This document shows, one piece after another, positions 28,501 to 37,283 of a DNA stretch of 64,000 nt. A program made the translations under genes and the position numbers. The stretch is from Planctomycetota bacterium (lineage in GTDB: Bacteria; Planctomycetota; Phycisphaerae; UBA1845). The stretch covers positions 1 through 64,000 of the forward strand of contig JACQFE010000018.1 in NCBI GenBank assembly GCA_016200265.1, read 5' to 3'. The first letter of the stretch is position 1, and each line of letters opens with the position of its first letter. The notes beneath the pieces are model-generated. The model was not told the DNA's origin, ran no database searches, and worked only from the letters and a program-made list of their open reading frames with translations.

Positions 28501-28830
28501 GCGAGCGATGATGTCGGTCGCGCAATAGCCGACCGGATGCCCGACGTGCAACCCCGCGCCGCTGGGATACGGGAACATGTCGAGGATGTAGTATTTGGGC
28601 TGGGTAGTGCGAAGATTCTCTTCGCGCACGCCTCCCCCCTTACCAAGGGGGGACACAGGGAGGTTCGCCGCAGGAGCCGATGCGATGCCCGCCTCTCCCG
28701 GATTTGGCGCGAGAAACGTCTGATGCTCGTCCCAATATCCCTGCCACTTGGCCTCAATCGCGGTGAAGTCGTACCGACCGGGTTTGACGGTTTCTTCACT
28801 TCGATCCGTATTGTTACGTTCAATTTTCAT
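25549..28830 (-). CDS. leuS: Leucyl-tRNA synthetase with two repeat-derived insertions
   Basis: 1093 residues, longer than the usual ~860-970. Class I motifs are present: HIGH box as HVGH in [13 protein letters not shown] (about 90-100) and KMSKS followed by [11 protein letters not shown], plus the editing domain with [22 protein letters not shown]. Two segments do not belong to the family: about residues 51-75 (with PLGKGGG) and about 222-262 ([23 protein letters not shown]). The DNA there is palindromic and the two share an exact 20-base sequence in opposite orientation. Both keep the frame. The essential enzyme is intact apart from these surface loops. Its gene start faces away from the zinc-ribbon gene at 28966. 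Confidence 0.95.
   Translation of the reverse strand: [1093 protein letters not shown]
28046..28165. repeat. Palindromic repeat insertion in leuS (second site)
   Basis: Arms CCTTGCCC/GGGCAAGG (28056-28063 and 28075-28082) and CCCCCCTT/AAGGGGGG (28091-28098 and 28136-28143) form two hairpins. The 20-base stretch 28128-28147 is the exact reverse complement of 28630-28649. It encodes a Pro/Gly-rich in-frame insertion in LeuS. Confidence 0.8.
28621..28656. repeat. Palindromic repeat insertion in leuS (first site)
   Basis: Contains CCCCCCTTACCAAGGGGGG at 28634-28652, an almost perfect palindrome with arms of CCCCCCTT and AAGGGGGG. Bases 28630-28649 match 28128-28147 exactly in inverted orientation. 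Encodes about 12 residues around PLGKGGG inside LeuS. Confidence 0.8.
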
Positions 28831-28965
28831 TGCCAGCGTACTATATCAAATGGGCGTCCGCTTGCGATGGGAGCGTCGTGGATCCTGAAGAGATTCATAT
28901 TGTTCGGACGCTTTTTCTCGCCTAGAATTTTCCGAGGTTTCGAACCGGAATGCGGAGCGTCAAAT

Positions 28966-29952
28966 ATGGAACAACCAGCCGACAAAGTATCGCTCGAATT
29001 GGCCGAAATGGGTCCGGATGATGATCTGCCGCCGGGCAATCACGCCCTCGAGGTGGCCGCTCGGCGAGGATTCGGTCCGCTTAGCTCACAGGGCAAAAAC
29101 ATCTGGCACGGCGAGGCTACTCCGTGCGTATCGTGCGGGCAGCTTGTGGAGCGCGGGGCGGCGACGTGCGAAGACTGCGGCCAGGACCTCTCCGACGAGA
29201 TGGTTGACAAAATGCGGCAGCACGCCGGACCGTGGTTCGTACTCGAGCACATCCGTCCGTTTCCGGGTGTTTCACTGGAGCGGATCGTGCGGCAAATTCG
29301 CCGCGGCTTCGTCACTGAGACTTCCATCGTTCGCGGTCCGGCCACTGATTTCCAATGGCGATTCGCGGTCGAAACGCCCGGCTTATGCCGCTATTTCGGA
29401 AAATGCTGGCGCTGTCACCATGGCGTTTCCGCGACGGACACGTACTGCCCGAATTGTCTGAGTCATTTGGCTTTTGAGAGCACACGCGCCGCGGATGCAC
29501 CGCGAGCGACCGCAGCTCATTTTCCTGCACCGATGTCGCTCGACGCGATGATGAATCGAACAGTGCCGCCGGCGGCAGCCGCGCCGCCGCGTGCGAGGAC
29601 GGCTTTGGAGCCGGTTGGTTCGCGTGGAGGAACCACACAGCCTGCGGCAATGACCACACCCTCATCGCCAATTCCGCGTTCGGGATTCTCGCGCGAAATT
29701 AAGCCCGCCACCCTGCCCGCGCTTGCCAGCCTGGCGCAAGCACTAGGCAACATTGATGGACCGAGTGTCGAAGAAGAGGAATTCCAGCGGCAGCAATCGG
29801 CCCGACGTTGGACCGCGATTGCGATCTCGATTGTTCTTGTAGTACTACTCGGTGTGTTACTTGCCGTTGTCGCCTGGCGTCAGAAAGCTTCCGGGCAAAG
29901 TGTTACGATGAGCGAGTGCCGGCCGACCGAAATTCGAGCTTTATGCACCTGA
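28966..29952 (+). CDS. Two-zinc-ribbon protein with C-terminal membrane helix
   Basis: 328 residues. Zinc ribbon 1 uses Cys54, Cys57, Cys68, Cys71 (CVSCGQ, CEDCGQ); ribbon 2 uses Cys147, Cys150, Cys161, Cys164 (CWRCHH, CPNC). Between them a segment WFVLEHIRPFPGVSLERI and ETSIVRGPATDFQWRFA resembles GYF-like modules. A Pro/Ala/Ser-rich linker (170-290) leads to a single membrane helix (about 292-315, ending before WRQK). The ATG at 28966 is preferred over the far upstream in-frame extension, which overlaps leuS antisense. No enzymatic residue seen. It is divergent from leuS and convergent with tal, whose stop overlaps this one by 12 bases. Function unknown. Confidence 0.75.
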   Translation: MEQPADKVSLELAEMGPDDDLPPGNHALEVAARRGFGPLSSQGKNIWHGEATPCVSCGQLVERGAATCEDCGQDLSDEMVDKMRQHAGPWFVLEHIRPFPGVSLERIVRQIRRGFVTETSIVRGPATDFQWRFAVETPGLCRYFGKCWRCHHGVSATDTYCPNCLSHLAFESTRAADAPRATAAHFPAPMSLDAMMNRTVPPAAAAPPRARTALEPVGSRGGTTQPAAMTTPSSPIPRSGFSREIKPATLPALASLAQALGNIDGPSVEEEEFQRQQSARRWTAIAISIVLVVLLGVLLAVVAWRQKASGQSVTMSECRPTEIRALCT

Positions 29953-31119
29953 CGCTGCACTTCGTGCGCGAAGCTGTGTTTCCTTCTTCGCGATGTTTTC
30001 GAGCAAATCCTGAAATGATTGTGCAAACAGCTTCACGCCGTCGAAGGTGAGCTGATCTGTGACGGCTGTGAGATTGATGTCCAAATTCCCCAACTCGGCC
30101 AACGTCCTTTGAGCATCCTCGACGCCGCGATCGATCGTGATTTCCGTCCGCCCATGATCGAACGTCGCCTGGATCGTCTCCGGCGGCATGGTGTTGACCG
30201 TGTTCGCGCCGACAAGCTCATCCACATAAATCGTGTCGCGATATTCCGGATTCTTTTTGCTTGTGCTCGCCCAGAGAGGTCGCTGGACTCGCCCGCCGGA
30301 GGCTGCCAGCGCGCCGAACGGACCGGCGGGATCAAACATCTCTTTGAATCGCGCGTAGGCGAGTTTCGCATTGGCGATCGCGGCCTTGCCCAACAGATGT
30401 GCGGCCTTCGCATTGTTCTTCTCGCGTCGTTCCGTGAGCAATTTGTCCACGGCCGTATCCACGCGGCTCACAAAGAATGATGCGACGGACGCAACTTTGC
30501 TCAAGTCGCCGCCACGTTTTTGCAATGTTTGCAACCCGTTAATGTAAGCTGCGGCCACTTCGCGATACACCGCAATCGAGAAGATCAGCGTCACGTTTAC
30601 ATTGATTCCATCCGCGATGAGCATTTCGATCGCGGGGATGCCCATCGAAGTCGCGGGCACTTTGATGAAGACATTGGGGCGGTTAAGCGTTTTGAAAAGC
30701 CGCTTGGCTTCGGCCACCGTCGCGGGCGTGTTGTAGGCCAGCTTCGGGCTGACTTCAAGGCTGATGTATCCGTCAACTCCGTTCGTGCGATCGTACACAG
30801 GCCTCAAAATGTCCGCGGCGTCGGCGATATCGGGTATGACCAATTTCTCATAAATGTTCTTGATGCCGTTGAGGTCGAATCGATCAGAATCATCTCCATC
30901 CGATCCGCTGCCATGATCTCCGGCCAGAATTTGAGCGATTCGCACATCGTAGTCGGCGCTGCCGGTGATGGCCTTCATGAAGATCGTCGGATTAGAAGTC
31001 ACGCCGACGATGCCGATGTCGATGAGCCTCTGCAACTCCCCCGAATCAATCATCCGCCGGCTGATATTGTCGCACCAAACTGATTGACCGAGGGCGTGAA
31101 GTTTTTGAAGATTATTCAT
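29941..31119 (-). CDS. tal: Transaldolase
   Basis: 392 residues, the long transaldolase form (about 360-380 typical). Conserved parts: GVTSNPTIFMKAI near the start, GYISLEVSPKLAY, the Schiff-base Lys in NVFIKVPATSMG, GINVNVTLIFS and ASVASFFVSRVD. It exchanges three-carbon units in the pentose phosphate pathway. The ATG at 31119 has AAGGAAAG five bases upstream; a GTG at 31125 is possible. The start overlaps the stop of the methyltransferase gene, so the two are likely translated from one message although the functions are unrelated. Confidence 0.92.
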   Translation of the reverse strand: MNNLQKLHALGQSVWCDNISRRMIDSGELQRLIDIGIVGVTSNPTIFMKAITGSADYDVRIAQILAGDHGSGSDGDDSDRFDLNGIKNIYEKLVIPDIADAADILRPVYDRTNGVDGYISLEVSPKLAYNTPATVAEAKRLFKTLNRPNVFIKVPATSMGIPAIEMLIADGINVNVTLIFSIAVYREVAAAYINGLQTLQKRGGDLSKVASVASFFVSRVDTAVDKLLTERREKNNAKAAHLLGKAAIANAKLAYARFKEMFDPAGPFGALAASGGRVQRPLWASTSKKNPEYRDTIYVDELVGANTVNTMPPETIQATFDHGRTEITIDRGVEDAQRTLAELGNLDINLTAVTDQLTFDGVKLFAQSFQDLLENIAKKETQLRARSAASGA

Positions 31120-32875
31120 CGTCACTTTCCTTGAAGGGTAGTGTGCTTTGTCGCGTCGAAAGAGACTTGGCTCGCGGGGCCTTCTTGAATGTCAGAGGTT
31201 CGTGCCAACCGGGCATGTCGATCTTCTTCCCCGCAAGCAACTCTTCAATCGTGAAAATCTGCACCCGGGGGTGTCTCGTTTTCTTGAGAGAAGGCGATTC
31301 GTAGAAGCCCGCGCTCGCGGCCTCGGTCCGCATCGGTTTCGTTGGTTCTTCCATTGTAATGAGCACAGCCATCGCCGCCCGCTCACGTTGAACCACGCCG
31401 ACCAAGTCTCGCACCATCGAGACGCCAATATTTTGTCCCGCTTTGACCGAGACAACAATCTGTTTGATCTCGCTCGCATCTGCGGAATCGTGGAAATAAA
31501 GCCGGCCATCGATCCCTTTGTCCGCTCCTTTTTGCTGTTCAACAGGTCGGGCGCCGACCAACCCCAGCGCCCACCACTGAAATTGATAGGCGTCGTTGCG
31601 CGCCAGATCGCGTGCATCGGGCAACGACACCGGTTCGCCAACTACGCGGTATTTTAGCCGTGGCCCAAAGGCATCTCGGATGCGCGTTTTCACCAGATTG
31701 ATCACCAAATGTGTGATGTCAATCCCGATCCATCGCCTCTTGAGCCGTTGCGCCACTGCGACGGCCGTGCCGCAGCCGCAGAACGGATCGAGCACGACAT
31801 CACGTTCGTTGCTCGCCGAACGAATGATACGCTCCAATAAGGCTTCGGGCTTTTGCGTCGGATATCCGAGGCGTTCACGGGCTTGGGAGTTAATGGGAGG
31901 TATGTCCGTCCATACGTCGCCAAATGGAACTCCACGCTGTTCGTCAAGATATCGCTTGAGCTGCGGTACTCTTCCCGGCCGAGTCTGCACGATCAATCCT
32001 TCATCGTATGCCTTTTGCATCCGATCCTTGGTCCATCTCCAGACGCGTGTAACCCCTAGAAACGCGTAACGGAGGTTCGGACGATTGCGATTCGGATTGA
32101 TAAGGTTATCAAGACGATATTTCCGCCCGTCGGCATCTATGTGGCGATACTTATCGGCGGTGCGCTCGCCCAGATTTTCTTCGTCATAGGGAGTGAACAC
32201 AACCTCGTCATTCCATGTGGATTGATCGCTTCTCTGAAATGCGATGATGACATCGTGATTTCGTGGCAGCCGCCGGCGCATCAGGCTCTTGGAGAGAGTT
32301 CGCCGCCAGATGATCTCATTGCGAAAATTCTGCGGTCGAAAGACCGAGTCCATCAACAGCTTTAAGTAATGGCTCGCGGTGGGGTCGCAGTGCAGGTAGA
32401 TCGAGCCGGTCAGTTTGAGCACGCGACGCAGTTCGACCAGCCGCGGAGCCATCATCGAAAGGTAGGCCAACATGTCTGACGTTCCGAGAAATGTTCGGAG
32501 AGCCAGCATCGCCTGCGCCACACGATCCCCGCCATTGTGCAGGACGTCTTCGAAATTGGCGGCGGCTTCCTGATCCCATGTCCATGTATCCCCGAATGCC
32601 TTGATCTGCGCATGAGCACGCGTGCCGTCTCGCTCGGCAAAGAGCACGTTGTAGTCGGCGCTGGAGTTGAATGGAGGATCGAGATAAACCAGATCTACAG
32701 ATTCGTCTTTGATATATCGCCGGAGGATATCCAGATTATCCCCATAATAAAGAACATTGTCACCAGCTCTCGCCATTTCATTTGCTCTCGGCTCCGATTC
32801 GTCCTGTTCCCTTTTTTGAACAGGATCGAGTGTCGCCGTGTCGTTACCCAAACGTGCTAGAAGAGTTTCAGCCAA
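31112..32875 (-). CDS. DNA methyltransferase fused to Mrr-like nuclease domain
   Basis: 587 residues. N-terminal part is a beta-class (N4-cytosine/N6-adenine) methyltransferase: VYLDPPFNSSADYN is the catalytic DPPF-type motif IV and comes before the SAM-binding motif VLDPFCGCGTAVAVAQ. From about residue 440, GADKGIDGRLYF and VVSVKAGQNIG fit an Mrr/PD-(D/E)XK core, with Ser at the usual Glu/Gln position of the (E/Q)xK pair, then VLITMEEPTKPMRTEAASAGFY. The start at 32875 is a TTG with GAGGTGG seven bases upstream; an ATG at 32776 also fits. It follows the S9 peptidase by 27 bases. A stand-alone restriction-modification or epigenetic role is possible. Confidence 0.83.
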   Translation of the reverse strand: MAETLLARLGNDTATLDPVQKREQDESEPRANEMARAGDNVLYYGDNLDILRRYIKDESVDLVYLDPPFNSSADYNVLFAERDGTRAHAQIKAFGDTWTWDQEAAANFEDVLHNGGDRVAQAMLALRTFLGTSDMLAYLSMMAPRLVELRRVLKLTGSIYLHCDPTASHYLKLLMDSVFRPQNFRNEIIWRRTLSKSLMRRRLPRNHDVIIAFQRSDQSTWNDEVVFTPYDEENLGERTADKYRHIDADGRKYRLDNLINPNRNRPNLRYAFLGVTRVWRWTKDRMQKAYDEGLIVQTRPGRVPQLKRYLDEQRGVPFGDVWTDIPPINSQARERLGYPTQKPEALLERIIRSASNERDVVLDPFCGCGTAVAVAQRLKRRWIGIDITHLVINLVKTRIRDAFGPRLKYRVVGEPVSLPDARDLARNDAYQFQWWALGLVGARPVEQQKGADKGIDGRLYFHDSADASEIKQIVVSVKAGQNIGVSMVRDLVGVVQRERAAMAVLITMEEPTKPMRTEAASAGFYESPSLKKTRHPRVQIFTIEELLAGKKIDMPGWHEPLTFKKAPRAKSLSTRQSTLPFKESDDE

Positions 32876-32902
32876 TCTGCGTCCACCTCTTGAACGGAGG
32901 TA

Positions 32903-34960
32903 TTATTTCTTCGTCCACTGATCCAGCCAGCCAATCACCGTGTCGTGCCACAAAATGCTGTTCGCGGGCTTGAGCACCCAGTGATTTTCATCCGGAAAGT
33001 ACAGGAATTTGCTGGGAATGCCGCGGCGCTGAAGGGCCGCAAACGTGCCCATTCCGTGTGTAGCCACAACGCGGAAATCCTGACCGCCGTGAATCACCAG
33101 CATCGGCGTCTTCCAGTTCTTCACGAAATTGATCGGGCTTTGAAAGCCGTAGTGCTCCGGCTGCTCCCAAGGCAATCCCTGATGGTCCCACTCAGGAAAC
33201 CATAGTTCTTCCGTATCATAGTAGGCCATCTTCTCGTCGAGATTTCCGTCGTGGCACACGAGGCACTTGAACCGATCGGGCCAATTGCCCGCGATCCAGT
33301 TGATCATATATCCGCCGAATGACGCACCAAGCGCACCCACGCGATCGCCATCCATCCACGGATATTTCTTGAGCGCCGCATCGAGACCCTTCTTCAAATC
33401 TTCCAGCGGCCCGCCGCCCCAGTCGCCGCGAATCGCATCGCAAAACGCCTGTCCGTAGCCCGTCGAACCGTGAAAGTCGATCATTACGACCGCATATCCC
33501 GCCCCGGCATACGCCTGCGGATTCCAACGATAATGAAAGTGATTTCCGAATGAACCTTGCGGCCCGCCGTGAATGAGAAACGCGATGGGATATTTCTTCG
33601 AGGCGTCAAAGTCGGCGGGTTTGACGGAGTAACCGTACACTTTGTCGCCGTTCGCCCCTTCGAATGAGAATTGCTCGCATTCGCCCATCCGCGCCGCGGC
33701 GATCTGATCCTTGTTGATATTGGTGATTTGCTTCGACTCCGAGCCGTCGGATTTCAATGCATACAACTCAACGGGCGATTTCAAATCATCGCGCTGATAA
33801 ACGATCCATTCACCTGCGAGGCCTAGCGACGAAACAGTTCCCTCCATTACCAATGGTCTGCCACTTCCGCTGGCAACTTCGATTGAAGACAGGATTTTCT
33901 GCCCCCGATTTTCAGCAGTTGCATAAATCATTTTGCCGTCGGGTGACCACGCGAAATCATCCACTGAAACATCCCAATCGGAAGTCGGTGTCCGAACGAG
34001 GTCTTTTGTAGCGCCGTCAGGCCAAGCCTTGATCATGATTCTGAGCTGATCGGCCTCATAGCCGGGCCGTGACATCGCCAAATACGCGAGCGTTTTTCCG
34101 TCCGGCGAAAACGTTGGTCGCGTGTCCGTGGCTTTGTTTGACGAAGTCAAGCATTTTGGCTTTGCGGCGCCGTCGATCGGAACAACGAAGAGATCGAGAT
34201 TCGTTGACCATGCTTCCTCGCGACCCACGTCGCGCGCCGTGTATACAATTGATTTTCCATCGGGCGTGAACGTGAATTCATCCGAACCCCCAAACGGCTT
34301 TGATGGACTATCGGCATCAACACCTTTCATCACATCGACCGCGGTCCCACCTCCGATCGGCGCCACAAACAGATGCGAACGCGTTCCATTGGCCCAGGTG
34401 TCCCAATGGCGAATGAACAGGTGATCGTAGAGTTGTCCGGTCACCTTCTCTTTGGCCTTTTCGTCCAATTTTTTCTTCGTGTCCGCTGGCGAGAGGTCAG
34501 GGAAAACCTCCATCGAATAGGCGAGATGATTGCCGTCGCGCGAAATCACAAATCCACCCACGTCGAGTGGTTCATTCGTGACTTTTTCGGCCTCACCGCC
34601 ATCCGGTGCGATCCGCCAAATCTGCGACGAGCCGCCGCGCGAAGAGACGAAGTAAATCGATTTTCCATCGGGCGACCATTTGCCGCTGCCGTCGTTGGCC
34701 GGATCGCTCGTGAGCTGCCGCAGCCCGGTGCCGTCCACATTGACCAGCCACAAATCCGTACGACCCTTGTTCGCTTCGATGTCCGTCGTCCGCACCGTAA
34801 ACACGACGCGCTTGCCGTCCGGCGAAACATCGGGATCGCTGATGCGCTTCATGGCCAACATGTCGTGAATGGAAAATGGATGCGGTTTGGTATCAGTGGC
34901 GGCGGCGATTGAACAAACCGCAACGATCGGAATAGCAATCAGGAATTTCCTCACATGCAT
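32903..34960 (-). CDS. Secreted S9-family (prolyl oligopeptidase type) peptidase
   Basis: 685 residues with a signal peptide (HVRKFLIAIPIVAVCSIAAA). Residues 25-400 hold TolB/WD40-like beta-propeller repeats (SPDGKRVVFT, SPDGKSIYF, TPDGKSIVYT, SPDGKTLAYL). The C-terminal hydrolase has nucleophile Ser in GASFGGY, Asp in HGGQDFRV and His in DENHWVL. It cleaves short peptides, likely in the periplasm, using the propeller as a size filter. The ATG at 34960 is used because AAGGAG precedes it and the signal peptide begins there; the open frame extends 118 codons further without support. Confidence 0.92.
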   Translation of the reverse strand: MHVRKFLIAIPIVAVCSIAAATDTKPHPFSIHDMLAMKRISDPDVSPDGKRVVFTVRTTDIEANKGRTDLWLVNVDGTGLRQLTSDPANDGSGKWSPDGKSIYFVSSRGGSSQIWRIAPDGGEAEKVTNEPLDVGGFVISRDGNHLAYSMEVFPDLSPADTKKKLDEKAKEKVTGQLYDHLFIRHWDTWANGTRSHLFVAPIGGGTAVDVMKGVDADSPSKPFGGSDEFTFTPDGKSIVYTARDVGREEAWSTNLDLFVVPIDGAAKPKCLTSSNKATDTRPTFSPDGKTLAYLAMSRPGYEADQLRIMIKAWPDGATKDLVRTPTSDWDVSVDDFAWSPDGKMIYATAENRGQKILSSIEVASGSGRPLVMEGTVSSLGLAGEWIVYQRDDLKSPVELYALKSDGSESKQITNINKDQIAAARMGECEQFSFEGANGDKVYGYSVKPADFDASKKYPIAFLIHGGPQGSFGNHFHYRWNPQAYAGAGYAVVMIDFHGSTGYGQAFCDAIRGDWGGGPLEDLKKGLDAALKKYPWMDGDRVGALGASFGGYMINWIAGNWPDRFKCLVCHDGNLDEKMAYYDTEELWFPEWDHQGLPWEQPEHYGFQSPINFVKNWKTPMLVIHGGQDFRVVATHGMGTFAALQRRGIPSKFLYFPDENHWVLKPANSILWHDTVIGWLDQWTKK

Positions 34961-35075
34961 GCAATGAACTCCTTCGGAGTTTGGGTCGAACAGTAAATCC
35001 GGCAATTGACTGACAAACCTATCAAGGCTGCGGTGAGTTGGCAAAGAGGAGATGCCTAATCGCGGAACGACCTGC

Positions 35076-37148
35076 TTAAGGTCTCGACGCGGTTGCTGAA
35101 TACGGATACGGAAGTCCCTTGAATGCATCGACAATGCTGGCGACGTCGCTAATGTCCACGCGGCCGTTGGGAACACTCGGAGCAACGTCGGTTCTGGCGA
35201 CAGGCAGTGCGCTCGGCAACGCCTTGAATTTATCAACGGTGGCGGCAACATCAGGGATACCTGGCTGTGTGAGCGGAGCAGGAGACGGCAACTGAAACGC
35301 CGCCCCAACGTCACCCCATCGCGAGGTTGTTAGCCGCAATGCGTTTGGTCCGGTTGGACACGTGTCTTCGTTGCCTTGACAGTTCATGGTGTATATTCGC
35401 ACTTCGTAAACGGAACTAGGAACAATTTCCGCGCCTGTAACTTGCAATGGTCGGCCTTGAAGAATGTCGCTCCAATTCAGATAAACCGGCTGCGCCTGGA
35501 GAGAGGCGCATTTGAATGTCGTGTGCAAGACATCGCTTTCTGCGCAATCGGCGGGCGGCCCTACCCAGCGGGCTTGTCCTTCCAATGCCGAATAATCCGG
35601 CGGCGGGAATTCCGGCAGATTGGGCGGATCAGGGTGCATCAATGAAAGGAGTTTGACCTGAAGTGCCCCCGATATCACGCTCCCTGTGCACGGGTTGAAA
35701 TCGGCGATCGAAAGGTATCGGTTTTGAGGCACTGGCACAGCGATAGGAGGAAGTGGTAGGGAAAGATATCCGACGACCATCTCGCCGTATCCTTCGTTCC
35801 CATGATATCCGCTGATTCGGATCGTGTAGCAATCTCCGTGATAAACTCCAAATTCCAGTTTCGACGTGCTGCGTTCCAGAATGCAGTCATCATCGGAGCA
35901 CCAAACTTCAATCGATGAATCTGTCGAGCACGGACAAACCGTGGGGTTCGCGGGATCATGATAAACGCTCAAGACAGAATCGAACGTCTCATCGTAGCCG
36001 CACAAATCGATGGTGACCGAGCCTGAACAAGTTGGCATGTACCTGAACCAAATATCCCGACCGACCGAGGCGCTTCCGGTGCAGATCGTTGTGGTCGGCC
36101 CATCGGTCGTGGAACAAAAATTGTTGAATGGATATGTTCCAGATTCCGTAACTGGGATTGCACCGGCGCATGTATCCCCCGCGTCCGCGCCGGTGCGGCA
36201 AGACACGGCGCCACAATCGGCCGCATCGATCCGCCAATCACCGCCCACTGTGCGGCAATCAGCAAGGGAGCGCATAACACAAAGCGGCTCGCCTGTCGGT
36301 GTGCGATCCGGGCACGTGCAACAAGGGTGCATCGACGGCGGCGCCTCGATTGCGATGTTCAGGCAAAACGCCAGATCCGCTCCCGCTTGAGCCTCGCCGA
36401 GCGTGTATCTATGGTCAAAGTCCTGTAGTAAGAATCCATTCCCTTCTGTCGCGGGGCTGGCCTGAACCCAAAACCAATCACAAAATCGCGACCCACCGAC
36501 GCTGGGATTCGTGAAATTCTGCACTTCCAGCCAATAGGTCGAGCCGGCGGAAACAGGTACGCCGCTCCCCAAGCCTAGTTCCCACTGGAACTGTTGGGAC
36601 TCCTGATACACGCCAACAAGCTGCTTGCTGATCACCGATGCGTGGATTTTGTTTCCTGGTTCCGCAGGCATGCCGTCCACTTGATCATAAATCGTCACCC
36701 AAAAATCTTCGGGCGGATTGCTTGCGCTGCAGTCTTCAAGAAGGTGTGCGATATCCTGGTCAAGAAACTCTCCAACAACACATACGGACGTAATTGTGCC
36801 GCTCTCGCTCGCCACAAAGTCGTCAGTCGCCCGATATGGCCAAACCCACCAGGTGCAATCACTCGGACATAAATCCGACAAATACGCTCCCAAAATGGGT
36901 GCATAAGTTTGGCAGTGAGATTGATCGCCGAAAGTACATCCGCCGGTTGTAGCGAAATCGTTCCATCCGCTTTCGATTCGCGGATTGGAATCACTTGAGT
37001 CACCGTTGATTAGCGACGGCTCGATCTTATACACAGGCGGTCTGTTCAAGGCAGACGGGTTCTCTCCGGCTGCGGAGACTGATATTGCGAGAACAAGGGC
37101 AACACAACACGAAATGCAATGAACTCTTACCGGGGGCTTGGGCAACAT
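35076..37148 (-). CDS. Secreted protein with planctomycete dockerin-like C-terminal module
   Basis: 690 residues. A signal peptide (VHCISCCVALVLAISVSAAGE) leads to domains with paired Cys: an N-terminal beta-rich part (residues 30-260), a Cys cluster CCTCPDRTPTGEPLC, then a PPC-like beta-sandwich (DIWFRYMPTCSGSVTIDLCG). The last ~180 residues, from NRYLSI, contain RWGDV and two 'DVAxxVDxFK' helices ending PYPYS, the same module as in the carboxypeptidase at 57006-59879. ATG 37148 has GGGAGTGA upstream and a good promoter behind it. Role unknown, likely cell-surface or extracellular attachment. Confidence 0.8.
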   Translation of the reverse strand: MLPKPPVRVHCISCCVALVLAISVSAAGENPSALNRPPVYKIEPSLINGDSSDSNPRIESGWNDFATTGGCTFGDQSHCQTYAPILGAYLSDLCPSDCTWWVWPYRATDDFVASESGTITSVCVVGEFLDQDIAHLLEDCSASNPPEDFWVTIYDQVDGMPAEPGNKIHASVISKQLVGVYQESQQFQWELGLGSGVPVSAGSTYWLEVQNFTNPSVGGSRFCDWFWVQASPATEGNGFLLQDFDHRYTLGEAQAGADLAFCLNIAIEAPPSMHPCCTCPDRTPTGEPLCVMRSLADCRTVGGDWRIDAADCGAVSCRTGADAGDTCAGAIPVTESGTYPFNNFCSTTDGPTTTICTGSASVGRDIWFRYMPTCSGSVTIDLCGYDETFDSVLSVYHDPANPTVCPCSTDSSIEVWCSDDDCILERSTSKLEFGVYHGDCYTIRISGYHGNEGYGEMVVGYLSLPLPPIAVPVPQNRYLSIADFNPCTGSVISGALQVKLLSLMHPDPPNLPEFPPPDYSALEGQARWVGPPADCAESDVLHTTFKCASLQAQPVYLNWSDILQGRPLQVTGAEIVPSSVYEVRIYTMNCQGNEDTCPTGPNALRLTTSRWGDVGAAFQLPSPAPLTQPGIPDVAATVDKFKALPSALPVARTDVAPSVPNGRVDISDVASIVDAFKGLPYPYSATASRP

Positions 37149-37194
37149 GGCAGTCACTCCCAAATGAGATGGGGAGAATTCAATGTATGACCAT

Positions 37195-37222
37195 ATTGTA
37201 CAACGATTTAATCTTTGTTCAA
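37195..37222 (-). promoter_or_regulatory. sigma70-like promoter for the 37148 gene
   Basis: On the minus strand TTGAAC (37217-37222) and TACAAT (37195-37200) are separated by 16 bases, about 45 bases before the ATG. This is one of the best promoters in the window. It also overlaps a TTG that would otherwise start the rightward gene, favouring the later ATG for that gene. Confidence 0.7.
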
Positions 37223-37283
37223 TCAATTTCTCGAACAAGTCCTTCCTGAGATTCGCGTCCAACTTCTCCGCCCGCCGTATTTG

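Noticed and set aside
37215..37283. TTG start for the B12/MeaB fusion at 37215
   Set aside because: The codon overlaps the -35 box of the opposite gene; the ATG at 37284 precedes the conserved part.
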